DNA of 64,000 nt from assembly GCA_964017185.1 (NCBI GenBank), contig OZ024876.1, forward strand, positions 31,774,778 through 31,838,777, written 5' to 3'. This document shows, in pieces, positions 10,500 to 21,289 of this stretch. The DNA comes from Rugalucina vietnamica (taxonomy: Eukaryota > Mollusca > Bivalvia > Lucinida > Lucinidae). The position numbers and the translations under genes are program-made. The notes under the pieces are model-generated. The model searched no databases, was not told where the DNA came from, and worked only from the letters and a program-made list of their open reading frames with translations. The first letter of the stretch is position 1; each line of letters starts with the position of its first letter.

Positions 10500-10760
10500 A
10501 GAAAGATACTTTCTTACTGTACGCTAAGAATAATCTTCTTAACAGTATTTTGATTATTTGGCCCCTTTGGGAATAAGAGTCTTTGATTTAGACTACACTG
10601 GTGTAAATTCTTGAAATTGCAGAATTAATGTCTGGCTTTCGCTGCCGGTTTTGTAAAGGGTCACTGATGAAGGTTCATTACCCGAAATTGTACAATATGG
10701 CCCACCTTTTCACTTTTAATGCTTTTACTGATTTCAAAGGATCTAACAATTATATTTTAT
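10500..10760 (+). repeat. Second hammerhead-unit copy (retrozyme-like)
   Basis: This aligns with the unit at 6113-6489 for at least 200 bp upstream of the ribozyme (shared phrases TTTGG.CCC.TTT, AGTCTTTG, GACTAC.CTG, GGCTTTCGCTG/GGCTCAGTG) and for about 50 bp after it (AAAGGATCT). The flanking direct repeat is not evident. The boundaries are approximate. Confidence 0.7.
10658..10703 (+). ncRNA. Hammerhead ribozyme, one stem II mismatch
   Basis: Stem I is GGGTCA (10658-10663) and TGGCCC (10698-10703). The core CTGATGA (10664-10670) is the canonical form. Stem II AGGT/ACCC around a TCATT loop has an A-C mismatch at the base pair next to the core, where active hammerheads use G-C. GAA at 10684-10686 is conserved. 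Stem III is the palindrome ATTGT/ACAAT (10687-10696). A17 is 10697. Stem III differs in sequence from the 6440 copy yet stays perfectly self-paired, which is covariation support. The mismatch probably lowers or abolishes activity. Confidence 0.75.
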
Positions 10761-11004
10761 TTCATCTAGGGCAATAAAAATGTAAATATTATACTATAAG
10801 CCTTCCTCATGAACCTGACGGTCAAGATGAGTTAATAGAAAGGCTAAATGATAAGTAACAGCGGCTACGAACTGTGTAAGCTGATATTTAACTATAGGCC
10901 TACTCCTCTTTAAAAAATCCGGCCACCCTGTTATGTTGTAATGCTTGACAAAATCAAGTGTACAAACAGTCTTTTTGTATGCATTGTACTTCTATTGCTG
11001 AGTT

Positions 11005-11930
11005 TTAAGAATGCCGTTGCTAACATTTGACATTTCGGAACTGCCGGTTTTTATTTTGTTGAATATCTCGTAAACGGTTGCAGTTAGTATTTTGTATTTG
11101 AATACATATTGATGTTGAACGAGTCATGAAAATTGTCAATCTAAGGAACTTCATTTTTTTCCCCCATTTTCTGCAACTTTTTACAAAATTTTAAGTGTCA
11201 GCAAAATTGAGGGGTAAGGGTAAATTAAACTGGAATATTACACAACTTGAAATTACTTGCACTGATTTGATGTTTGTTTACAAGATCTTCTTCATCAGTA
11301 TTTCTTTCTTAGGTGTGCTAGTTTTAAAGTTTTGGGTGGTTTCACGAAATGGGGTGTAAGAAATAAAACAGCCGAAAAAAGGCTTAAAATGACGATTTTT
11401 AAGTTGTCGGTTCACTCTTATACATGTATGTACACTACCCTATACTTTTCATTCTTTTATTCGAAAAATATGAGCAAGTTCTATGTTGTGTGAAGATACA
11501 ATAAAAATTTTGAATCTACAAATATGGATTTGACACATGTATAAATATTGAATTTTTTCCGACTTTTCAAGGTAGGGGGTAGTGTTTTTAAATTAGTGGA
11601 AAAATTGTCATCCACTTCAAGATGAAAATTTATGTTTGTTTTAGGTCTAAAAGTGTTAGCGTTACTTTAAACAAAATGACTTTTGAAGGCATTCAAGATG
11701 TATTGTTTGTCCAGGAAGGTATAAGTGAAAGAATTGAAAATTAAATTAGTTTTTCTAATTTTCAAACATGTTGTTAGAGGTCTCATTTCAAAGGCCTGTA
11801 GCTTAAAAAAAATGCACATGACCCTATATTTATTTTGTTTTCATATGTCTTATTTTATATTTTGGAATCAAGAAAGAGCGATTAGAAAAAAAAGTTTGAA
11901 TACTTTTTCATTGGCAGCGATTATCCTTAA
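11005..11930 (+). mobile_element. Family-D TIR element (TTAA target), copy 1
   Basis: A 926-bp non-coding element homologous to 55612-56566 (opposite orientation) and 22925-23654. The ends are TTAAGAATGCCGTTGCT on the left and, read inward from the right, TTAAGGATAATCGCTGCC. Shared interior text includes GAATATTACACA.CTT.AAATTA, GTGTGCTGGTTTTA/GTGTGCTAGTTTTA and CAAAATGACTTTTGAAGGCA. TTAA at both edges suggests a TTAA target, as used by piggyBac-type transposases, but the tips do not prove the superfamily. No transposase ORF is present. Confidence 0.7.
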
Positions 11931-12749
11931 ACGCAGATGTGAATATATGGTAGTAAGGGTACAAATAGGTGGGGGACCTGGAAGGCCAGTCTGCGTTAGT
12001 GACGCGTACATATTGGCCTCCTTCGGATACAAGTGCAGTGTCAAAGCCTCTGTGGAGTATTGATAGGCTTCTCACTTTTTAGTCAGGGATCGTGGGTTCT
12101 GAATGCAAGGCCACTGCAGCCTTCCGCTCACCTTTTTCAGCATGCCCTATCCCCATCTGACATAACTTCTTAGTAGGACGTAAAAGCCTGAGTAGTAATG
12201 GGTGCACCCATTACTACTAGCCTGGCATAGCATTTTAAATTCACTTTTTGGTTGGAATAGAGTAGTCAATATGGTATGAAAATATCAAGCACAATTATAC
12301 AAAAAATATGCAGATGCAAACAAGTTTTAAAATTCTTACCGTGACAATTTTGGGTGACCGAGGAGTATATCGTGTTAGTCTGAAAACTTATGTTCATTTA
12401 GAATTGTGCACACAGTACTGGCACATGTGCATCTAGCTTCGGATGCGCGTCCTATAACTTGGTGGCTAGGGAAGACCGTCTCGATATATAGTTCGGCAAA
12501 TAGGCGGCAACTTTAATATTCATATCTGCGCGTGGTAGGCTAGTCCATCTGTTCAAGTAGGGAGATTTTAGAAAAGTCTAACTCAGTCAGCCTAGACTTC
12601 TGTCACATATTTACCGTTAAAAATCAGATACCTGTATTTTGTCCAATCCAATGAATTAGACAAACTCGTACTTCATTCTTATTTTCTAACGGAAAGCATG
12701 TGAGTTGACTCTTTTAAGTGTATACCTTTGGCGTTTACCTAAGTCAAAG
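11931..12749. other. Intergenic DNA, nothing recognised
   Basis: No gene or clear repeat could be supported. An inverted pair, GGTGCACCCATTACTACT next to AGTAGTAATGGGTGCACC at about 12188-12221, forms a short perfect hairpin of unknown role. Confidence 0.4.
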
Positions 12750-13005
12750 GTAGACCATACCCAATAACGTATTCATGAGGTAACGCCCATACAGTGACCC
12801 ATTTGCTGAACTATATAATCAAAATGGGGCCAAATATATTAAACTTTGGTTAGAAAACGAATCTTAACCGATAATAATTTTCTGATTTCTCAGAATACCT
12901 TTGCTGATCTTAAAGGACAAAAGGAAAATATAATCTGTACTATAGATGATGTACGGGGAGACTTTTTAGGGCCGTCACACGGCACAACACCAGCTGCAGT
13001 AATAA
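12750..13005 (-). repeat. Third, decayed hammerhead-unit copy
   Basis: Read on the minus strand this matches the unit at 6165-6445: GCAGCTGGTGTTG, AAGTCTCCCCGTACATC, ATATTTTC, GATCAGC, TTATCGG, TTTAATATATTTGG.CCCAT, then GGGTCACTG at 12800-12792. After that point the ribozyme core is scrambled and the GAA box is not in place, though GGTATGG.C of the cleavage region persists near 12761-12753. It is an old copy with a dead ribozyme. It extends the unit to a third locus on the other strand. Confidence 0.65.
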
Positions 13006-13009
13006 AGTT

Positions 13010-13411
13010 TGCTTCAGACTCTGGGGTCCATGCCTATGATGGGGCTAGAGGTCAAGGTCTAGAACATCTTTTTATTTATCAATTGAAGAATGACATTCTG
13101 TTTTCCATCTAGGACCGAGGACCTGACCCTCAATGTCCGCGATCAAGTCCTAGACTGAGTATACATGCCAGCTCTGTATACTGCTATAACATAGATTGTC
13201 ATTCTACTACATGGGGTTGTAGGCAAAGTCCTTTTTGCAACTGCATATTTCTAAGATATACTTGTTGAGGGTGCTCTCTTTGATTTGGGAATTGAGGTTC
13301 AATGTGTTAGGGGAGAGCATGTTCTCCGGGGAGGTCATGGGGTGATGGGGGGGGGGGGGGCGTCCAGCTGGGGGTATACGTGCCTCTCAAGGCACTTTTT
13401 CTAGTGATAAC
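13010..13411 (+). repeat. Family-F repeat with poly-G, copy 1
   Basis: This aligns with 21290-21936. Shared phrases are GAGTATA.A.G.C.GCTCTGTATACTGCT, GGTTGTAGGCAAA, CATATTTCTAAGAT, CTCTCTTTGATT.GG, a poly-G run (13349-13361) and GGTATACGTGCCTCTCAAGG near the end. No ORF. The class is unknown. Confidence 0.6.
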
Positions 13412-13557
13412 AAATACCATTTATAAGCATTATGAACTGGTGATTTATGTATAAAACCACTTGCCCAAAATTTTAGGTTGCCATATGTATAATCGGTAAA
13501 TCTCCTATTGACAGATGTCTTGCAACAATAAAACCGACCTTTTGCTGCTTTGGTTTT

Positions 13558-14136
13558 ATATATAAATCATATGAGCACGGATCTGACAAAAGGGGTCTTC
13601 GGGCATTCAAGTGAGTTTTTGCTTTTAAGATTTAAATCCATCTAAAATATTTAGCATGCTCTGATATTTATTAATATTGTAACAACACAAGACACACAAT
13701 GTTATTTTGTATCATGTATGTTGCCATGGCAACCATTGTGCCATAAGGACTCTGCTCATTTTAAAAAGCCAGATGTGCCTTTTGTTATGCATGTTTTATC
13801 AAATAGTGTGTGAATGTGTGCCTACTGCAACGTTTGTACATTAGCATAGATGTTGAATGTCAAGAAACACATGGAATTTCTAGAATTTTAGCCCTTTTCA
13901 ATGACAGAAAGACCTTAACGTCATCAACGTCGAAACGTCATCAACTTACTTCATGATGTCATGTTTACACATATTTCACCGCTCATATCTTTGCTATTTG
14001 TGAAGATAATCTCTTCAAATGATCAGGAAATACTCAGAGGAACTTGGTCTTTCACATGTAAATTGATATATTAATTTTTTAATTTTCAATCATAAGGCCC
14101 CTTTTGTCAGATCTTGGTCCATAAATAAATATTTTG
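13558..14136. mobile_element. TIR element, GGATCTGACAAAAGGGG ends
   Basis: The inverted ends GGATCTGACAAAAGGGGTCT (13579-13598) and, reversed, GATCTGACAAAAGGGGCCTT (14094-14113) extend outward with weaker similarity to about 13558 and 14136. The ~580-bp interior is AT-rich and non-coding, with ACGTCATCAACGTCGAAACG direct words near 13918. No clear target duplication. Confidence 0.6.
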
Positions 14137-14618
14137 GATAAAAACTGTAGTCATGATGAAGTCACTCACTGAATTGTTGTTTGAACAAATACATTGGAAA
14201 TCATGTGCAAGCTGAATGCTTTACATGATATAACTGATATAATCCAATTATGTAAACATGTCGTGGCAAAGGTCACTTTGGTTCCGTATTCCGTTAACTT
14301 AACAGGTAAACGGGACACAGTTGGTCACGGGGAGGTGACAATCAACAATGCAAAGATTATAACAGACGATTTGGCAAATTGTAGGATGCACACGTACTCC
14401 CTGTGTATGAGAAGTGACCATCATGTTTTTATTGATCGGACTGCTTTAAATAGGTATATTTTCAACAATGAGATTCTATTATGGTAAACAAGATATGCCC
14501 ACGTTGTACTGGAAAACTGTCTAAAGCTAAAAGGTACCTCTTCCCTATTGTTAAAAAAAATTAATCACGCGAGGAAAACCGGCTAGGTCAAAATAATTTT
14601 CCTATACATCAAATATTT

Positions 14619-14852
14619 GAGCCGCCTCGTGGGAAAACCAACAATCTGCATATACGAAAACAAAGGCGCAGATCAGCTTCGCGGTAACCGCGAAGCTGAT
14701 CAGCGCCTTTGTTTTCGCTACTCGGATAGTGCAATTCCTCTTCTACTTAAATCCAAAATTTCAAGCTTCTAGCTCTTTTCTATGACTGTACAGATCGATT
14801 TGTGTCGGGCCTGTTCGGAAACCACATTGTTGGTTTTCCCACGAGGCGGCTC
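14619..14852 (+). mobile_element. Family-A MITE, copy A1
   Basis: A 234-bp element with ends GAGCCGCCTCGTGGGAAAAC and the complementary right end, flanked by 4-bp repeats ATTT. The centre is a long hairpin with inner arms CAGCTTCGCGG/CCGCGAAGCTG between GCGAAAACAAAGGCGC and its complement. One fixed A-A mismatch (CGCAGATC versus GATCAGCG) breaks the palindrome and gives it polarity. This copy is intact. Short ORFs inside MITEs of this family are by-products. Confidence 0.9.
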
Positions 14853-14988
14853 ATTTTTGTGCGTAGTGGGGGTACTGTGGTAGCGGCTAGATTTTCAGTG
14901 GTTTGGGATTATCGAGCTACATGTATTCAGTACATAACCAATTCTGTGTCACAGCTTAGCAATACCAAATATGGCATCAGTCTCAGTT

Positions 14989-15220
14989 GAGCCGCGACGC
15001 GAGAAAACCGGTCTTAGGGGTTTACGACCAGGTCCGACACAAACCGGCCTATGCAGCTACAGAAGATGGCTAGGAGCTTGAAATTTCGGCTTAAGGAAGA
15101 AGAAGGGTTGTACTATCCGTGTAGCGAAAACAACGGCGCTGATCAGCTGTGCGGTTACTGCACAGCTGATCTGCGCCTTTGTTTTCACATAGGCAAAAAT
15201 TCGGTTTTTATATGACGCTC
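14989..15220 (-). mobile_element. Family-A MITE, copy A2
   Basis: A 232-bp copy in reverse orientation, with 4-bp flanking repeats AGTT. The inner arms are CAGCTGTGCGG/CTGCACAGCTG, a different pair from A1 that still folds, with one G-T wobble. It lies 136 bp from A1 in opposite orientation. Confidence 0.88.
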
Positions 15221-15706
15221 AGTTCATTGATATGCAAGCTACAATGTGCCTGTAATTCCTGTCTAATTTCTGTAATACTTTAATACTCCTATTACCGGGA
15301 AGAATAACTATTTGAAATTATTTTACCCCACAAAGGCACTACAGGATGATGAAAGGATGAAACATAATTATGTGGAATTAATTTGACAAATACTGCCGAC
15401 ACATTTATAGATAATTTGACCAGAAAAAATAATCCATCATGTATGTTCATTGAGAAAACGACGTTGTTTGTCTTTCATGCTATTCTCACAAACAGCGTGA
15501 CACGGCTATTACTTACTATTTATGGGAAATGCTGTAGGTTATATTTACATATTTCAGTCGCTGGAAATATCAAATATTAACATTGCTGTGCGATATGTGA
15601 TATATTTCGCCGTTTTCCTGTGGCGTTGGTGACGCTAGACCTATGATTTTGTATCTTTCGTGAACGTCTTTACACCGGGATGACATTAAAATGCAATTTA
15701 TGTTTT

Positions 15707-15987
15707 CATTACGAAAACACGCCCATGCAATATACAGAGAAATTTAAAGATGTAAAAAATGAAAATTTTCAGTAGAAAATTTTTGATATTTTTTTTTCTT
15801 ATTTTTGCTCAAAACTTAGATTGTGGGTACACGTTAGAACCGCCTCGGCGAGGCGGTTCTAACGAGTACCCACAATCTATGTTTTGGAGCAAAATAAGAA
15901 AAATAGGTATACCCCTGCATACCCCATTTTTTCTGTATAAAAGTGGGGTATAAGGGGTATTAATTTCACGGATATGTTTTCCTGATG
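15707..15987 (+). mobile_element. Family-B MITE, copy B1
   Basis: A 281-bp palindromic element. The left tip is CATTACGAAAACACGCCCAT; the right tip read inward is CATCAGGAAAACATATCCGT. The centre is a near-perfect hairpin: GATTGTGGGTACACGTTAGA then ACCGCCTCGGCGAGGCGGTT and the complement. The outer arms carry TTTTTCTTATTTTTGCTCAAA and the complement. The right part has GGTATACCCCTGCATACCCC and its near-complement. No ORF, no convincing target duplication. Confidence 0.88.
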
Positions 15988-16434
15988 TTATATTGTTAAC
16001 TGTATATGCCTTTCAGCTTTGATATATGAATAAGGGCTATCTATTCTAGACACTAATCCAATGACCATGTCGATGTTCAAAAAATAAATGACTAACAAAT
16101 ATTGAATCGACATCAAAGGGTGAAGTTTATTGCAAAATATGTTTTTGTCGTGAAACAATTAAACAACTTTAAGCGATCTCATTTCGAACGCGTTTAAAAT
16201 AAATTAACTCCGAGGAATTTGAAATGGTCATCAAAATCTCAAATACAACGTAAACCGAAGTATGGTGACCGCGCCGCCCTGTCTGCCTTGTGTGAACACT
16301 TGCTTTGATCGTATGGTCAGTGGTCAAGTGAATGGTCAATCAAGTCAACGAGGCACTTGATGTTTTATACTTGTTTAGTTGCTTGTAAAATATTGAAACC
16401 CCGTTTCTTTTCGTTGTAATTTGGAAAAAGCAAT

Positions 16435-16690
16435 CATTACGAAAACTTGCCCATGTGGAGCTTATATACAGAGATCTTTTAGCTGTAGAAAATTCTCTTG
16501 GAAAAATGATATTTTTCATATGTTTGCTCAAAACATTGATTGTGGGTACACGTTAGAACCGCCTCGAGTACCCACAATCTATGTTTGCATCAAAAATAAG
16601 AAAAATAGGTATACCCGTGCATGCCACAGTTTTACTATATAAAGGTGGGGTATAAGAGGGTATACATTTCACGGACATGTTTTCCGGATG
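16435..16690 (+). mobile_element. Family-B MITE, copy B2
   Basis: Tips CATTACGAAAACTTGCCCAT and, read inward from the right, CATCCGGAAAACATGTCCGT. The central hairpin is shortened: the CGGCGAGGCG centre is lost, leaving GCCTCGAGTACCC. Confidence 0.82.
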
Positions 16691-16769
16691 GATCTCAGTT
16701 TGCATACGAACATAGGTGCGTTAACCTGGTTTAGACAACTGTCATTTCAGTCAAAGTTACAGTGACTTG

Positions 16770-17714
16770 TATGAGGTGCCGTTTTAGGCTACTATTTATT
16801 CCCTATTTATGGATATCCATAATTCATTTTAGGATATCCATAAATCATTTTTGGATATCCATAAATGAATTAAGGATATCCATATTTCATTTAAGGATAT
16901 CCTTAAATCGATTTGTGGATATCCTTAATTCGGCTGAATTATACATATCCTATACATAAATTGATTTTAGGATATCCTTAAATGAATTAAGGATATCCTG
17001 AACTACAACCTTAATTAAGGATATCCATGATTTTATTTAAGGATATCCTTAAATAGGATGAGTATTGGATATCCATAATTCGATTTAGGGATATCCTTAA
17101 ATCGATTTATGGATATCCTTAAATATGTTGTATTTTAGGATATCCATAATTCATTTAAGGATATCCTTAAATCACAAGAAAATTATATAAAAGACAATAG
17201 GAAATATTTTCAAAAATGAATTTAGGATATCCTTAAATTGAAATATGGATGTCCTTAACTCAGCCTATTTATGGATATCCTAAATTCTAATTATGGATAT
17301 CATTAATTCGAATTATTGATATCCTAAATTCAATACTATTTTTAGATATCCACAAACACATTAAAGGACATCCTTAAATAAGCTGATAGAAGGATATCCA
17401 TAATTAGAATTTAGAATATCCTAAAATCGATTTAAGGATATCCTTAATCCAGCACGATTTTAGGATATCCGATAAAGTTTATAGATATCCTTAAATGTAT
17501 TTATGGATATCCTAAATTCATTTATGAATATCCTATATTCACTTTTGGATATGCACAATTCATTTATGGATATCCTTAAATAATTTATGATATCCGTAAT
17601 TATTTAAGGATATTCTTAATTCAATATAGGATATCCGTAAATGAATAATGGATATCCATAAATTAATTATGGATAGCCATAAATAAGGAATAAATAGTAA
17701 AACGGCACCGAATA
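16770..17714. mobile_element. GATATC-array TIR element 1 (945 bp) with 6-bp TSD
   Basis: Direct repeats GACTTG (16764-16769, 17715-17720) flank the element. The tips are TATGAGGTGCCGTTTTA on the left and TATTCGGTGCCGTTTTAC read inward from the right; both then reach CTATTTATTCC and TATTTATGG. Nearly all of the interior is an array of GGATATCC or close variants, about 29 intact GATATC, with AT-rich spacers such as ATAAATCATTTTT. The first six start at 16811, 16832, 16853, 16874, 16895 and 16917, a 21-22 bp period. No ORF or transposase. The tips match the 3,085-bp element at 57796-60880, so this is probably an interior-deleted or array-expanded relative. The 6-bp TSD and tips do not match a superfamily I can name. 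Confidence 0.88.
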
Positions 17715-17720
17715 GACTTG

Positions 17721-17998
17721 GAGCATAGGTCTTGTGTGGAAATCATAATGTTTTTTGTTTTTTTGTACATATATATTTTCAGCCAGAAGTTTTAACAGAA
17801 AAGAACACGGACAATGGCCCGAGCCCCATCCTATAGCTCACCGTGTGGGCCTTCGGCTCGGGTAGGCTTAAACGTCTAAAAGATGAAATTTTCATATTTA
17901 AATTCCTTGAAGCAATTCGCTTTTGATTGCTGTCATGTTAAAATGTCATATGGATGTCTATAAACATTCATGATGAGCAGGGTATAATTCCAGCTCAA
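17721..17998. other. Short intergenic stretch with GC-rich hairpin
   Basis: CCCGAGCC and GGCTCGGG at about 17819-17861 form a hairpin with a ~30-base loop. Nothing else is recognised. Confidence 0.35.
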
Positions 17999-19272
17999 CT
18001 AATCTATACCCATCAAAATAAGTTTTGCACCATTTAGATTTCTCGTATTTTAAAGTGACATTTTCACTAACAAATTTTCAACCTAGCTTTTTGAATTTGC
18101 ACAGTCTGAAAGAGTTTCATAATGTGTGTGATAAGACCAAAACAAGTTGCGGAAACGATTTTAGGAAAATTTAAAATGAAAATTCCCATTTTCTGTAAAT
18201 ACAGAAAATTGGAAAATCGAAAAACATTACGAATTTTTTCTTATTTTTGCTCAAAACATAGATTGTGGGTACACGTTAGAACCGCCTCAACGAGACGGTT
18301 CTAACGAGTACCCACAATGTATGTTTTGGAGCAAAAATAAGAAAAACAGGTTTACCCCTGCATACCCCAGTTTTGCTATTTAAAAGTGGGGTTTGAGGGG
18401 GTACACATTTCACGGACATGTTTTGATGATTCCTCCAAAAATGACACAGAGTTAAGAACACATTTTTGCTTCCCAATTTACAAACAAGAGCCCAAAAGCT
18501 AATGATTATGCCTAAAAACAATTTTAAAAGTCAAAATGCTTTTTTTTTGAAAAAATTGCATTTTTTAAGAAAAAATCGTAAATATTGGAGAAAATGAGAA
18601 GAATCAAAATTCATGTCAATTTTTGATCACTATGAGAGATGTTTTGACACCAAAACCTGCCGCTTGTTTTCTTTCTGTTAAAGGCAATCTCGTTTCAAAG
18701 ATACTGCATGAGTATGTTTTTGATATGCAGCTTTTTAAAAAGTCGGAATTTGAATGGGTTGAAAAGCAGTACCTCCAGTTAAACATTAAGGGGCGTTGCA
18801 TGCTGTGTTTGAAGGAAAAACAACCCATTTTATTGGAGAGATGAGTTACAAAGCTTTATCCCAGAATTTAAACAAAATCTCAAAAATCGCTATTTTTGGT
18901 CAAAAATAATGTTGTTGTTTTTTTTGTTTTTTTTTTCAAAAAATACAGTTTTTAGTTTTTTGCTTTAAAAGATTGCTTTTAGTATCTTGAGTGAGGCTGT
19001 GAAACAAATTCAGGTTTGGAAGCCCAGAAAAAAAAAGATGCTGGCTTTTTGCTGCATCCCAAATTTTGGTGTTTTCAAAAACATGAATTTTTGCACATTT
19101 TTACTTAGTCTTTTTAAGAAAAATATTGATTTGTTATTCACGAAGTCCAGGCCTTTAACATGGCATTAAGTGTTAAAAGTTTATTTGAAAAAGATCTATA
19201 GTTAACATTATTTTAAAATGAGAAAAAAATATTGACTGGTGCAAAACTTCTTTTGATGAGTATATGATAAGT
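17999..19272. mobile_element. Foldback/TIR element with a family-B MITE inside
   Basis: The sequence TATACCCATCAAAATAAGTTTTGCACCA (18005-18032) has its inverted counterpart at about 19235-19262, and weaker similarity continues inward to TATTTTAAA on both sides. This marks ends of a ~1.27-kb element. It contains family-B copy B3 at about 18180-18430 and otherwise AT-rich DNA with homopolymer runs. No coding capacity is seen. The exact ends and target duplication are not resolved. Confidence 0.55.
18180..18430 (+). mobile_element. Family-B MITE, copy B3 (decayed left tip)
   Basis: The central hairpin is intact: GATTGTGGGTACACGTTAGA and complement around CCGCCTCAACGAGACGG, where both arm bases changed together relative to B1. 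The right tip (CACGGACATGTTTTGATGAT) is slightly changed and the left CATTACG tip is not recognisable. Confidence 0.75.
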
Positions 19273-19323
19273 TTAAAAACTCAAGACTCGTTGCATTAAT
19301 TTAGATATATAAAAGATTTGGAC

Positions 19324-19904
19324 CTACTGTCTAAACACCATCTTCCAGAAACTGCATTTTTCAAAATCTCACTTTTCTGCAAGACCTTAAGAAAAAATAT
19401 GAGCATGTCATCATTTTGCATTCCAAAAGTCTTAAGAAGTGCCACAAAATTTTTGAAAATCGGTTTACAAATAAAAATTTTATGCCAGAAAATATTTTTG
19501 CATAGGGCTTTTTCCTTTGTAAAATTGCTAGCAAGGGAAGTTACTATTTTCCCGGGAAAAAAAATCTAAATTGATTATTTTTCGTCTAAAATGCATCAAA
19601 CCATAACAAAATTGTATTGTATGCATAGCTGAGCGCCAAACTCTTAAAATTATTCCACAGATTTGCTTGATTTTCAATTTTAATGTGTTTGGATTACCTC
19701 CCTTGCACATGCAAAATTCCTAGAAAAAATATTTTGGGGCATAATTATTTTATATTAGTGAACTGATTTTCAAAATTTTTGTGGCACTTTTTATGACTCA
19801 TGGGTTGCAAAAAGATGTCATTGTCATATTTTTCTTGCGGTATTTCAGAAAAGTGAGATTTTGAAAAATGCAGTTTCTGAAAAATGCCGGTATACAGACA
19901 GTAG
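19324..19904. mobile_element. Long foldback element, about 200-bp arms
   Basis: Ends CTACTGTCT (19324-19332) and AGACAGTAG (19896-19904). The arms match over about 200 bp each: AGAAACTGCATTTTTCAAAA, AATCTCACTTTTCTG, AGTGCCACAAAA and further words occur in inverted form on the right. The ~150-bp centre is AT-rich. The arms have diverged by substitutions and small indels, so the element is not new. No ORF. Class unknown. Confidence 0.75.
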
Positions 19905-20668
19905 CCTCTAAATTCACATTTGTAGATTTATTTTAAAGGTGGTTTACGAAAACACAAACGACCATGAGAGTTTCTTGTAAACATCCCGATTCAAGTGCAC
20001 TCCATTGAAATGGTCAAATGTACAACCTTAATCTTAATTAATATTCATTTGAATTCTTATTTTTCATGCTGTTAATGACAAATATTTTTCCAGTTAACGA
20101 CAACTAAAGTAGAAAATGATCATGTCATTTTTTATGTGACAAAATTAAAATTCACGCTCGATTTTGCATACCAAAAGACGAAAATTCCTGGACTTACAAT
20201 TTTCTTTCAGCGGGACTTCACTGTTTCTGCGGCACTCCAATATGTCTTCCGATGTCGTCTGGTTTCTGTATATTGATAATGGTTGATGAATTGACATTCT
20301 GCTTTTGTCGGTGATTAATTTGGCGTTAATAGTTGACAAATAAATGTGTTCTCTAGCAAAAAGACAAAACATATTGATGTTATCCTTTAAATACAGAATT
20401 TGTCACGGGATGCTGAGGTCACGTGATTAGTTATCAAGTGGTTGTTAATTTCAATAACGGTTAATTTATACGTTTGAAGAATGGGTACTTCAGTTCCTGG
20501 TTGTTGTCACTTTATAGTATTCGAACATTGCTGATAGCTTTGCGGTAAGTTCGTACTCACACAAATGGGGTAGATTTGTCGAAGCAAAATATCATGGAAC
20601 ATTCGATGTTGTCAACTGTTTGAGATCAGCGTGGCAGTGAGAGCATTTTGACACCAGTGATATATTTT
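19905..20668. other. Intergenic DNA, nothing recognised
   Basis: No gene, TIR element or known repeat could be supported in this stretch. Confidence 0.4.
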
Positions 20669-20790
20669 CATTACGAAAACACGCCCATGCAATATATAGA
20701 ATTTTTCCAAATTGTAAAAATTGAAAATGTTCAGTAGAAAATATTGTTCTTATTTTAGTTCAAAACATTAATTGTGAGTACACGTTATGC
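20669..20790 (+). mobile_element. Family-B MITE fragment, copy B4
   Basis: The left tip CATTACGAAAACACGCCCAT and left arm to GAGTACACGTTA are present. The central hairpin and right arm are missing. Confidence 0.75.
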
Positions 20791-21011
20791 CCGGGCAGTT
20801 AAATAATGCCGAGGAGTAGTTAAGTGTTCGTCTTTCCGCTCGTTAGTAACTCTGGAACGTTCGTAGAATTATGTTAAAGTTTTGATTATAATATAATATC
20901 CTTACATGGGCAATGTAGTAGAAAACGAATGTAGTAGAAAACGAAGATGTAAATTGTTGCGTTTCTTTTGCGTTTAAATATATCACGAACAAGTTATCAG
21001 AAACCACATAT

Positions 21012-21245
21012 GAGCCGTCTCGTGGGAAAACCAACAATGTGGTTTCCGAACAAGTCTGACACAAATCAGCCTGTACAGTCACAGAAGCAGGCTAGAAGCT
21101 TGAAATTTCGGATTTAAGAAGAAGGGGAACTGTACTATCCATGCAGCGAAAACAAAGACGCTGATCAGCTTCGCGGTGACCGCGAAGCTGATCTGCGTCT
21201 TTGTTTTCGCATATGCAGATTTTTGGTTTTCTCATGGGGCGGCTC
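21012..21245 (-). mobile_element. Family-A MITE, copy A3
   Basis: A 234-bp reverse-oriented copy with 4-bp repeats ATAT on both sides and inner arms CAGCTTCGCGG/CCGCGAAGCTG. The T-T mismatch marks its orientation. Confidence 0.9.
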
Positions 21246-21289
21246 ATATATTTGGACGATAGTTATCCTATAGTGATTGTTGTTTATCA

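Noticed and set aside
14194..14487. 97-codon ORF with fairly mixed amino-acid composition
   Set aside because: No motif, no splice sites or neighbours, and a length that can occur by chance in this composition.
15759..15953. Recurrent short ORFs with the phrase CGYTLEPPR, or with CENKGADQL, at many places
   Set aside because: They are translations of family-B and family-A MITE hairpins respectively and recur because the MITEs do.
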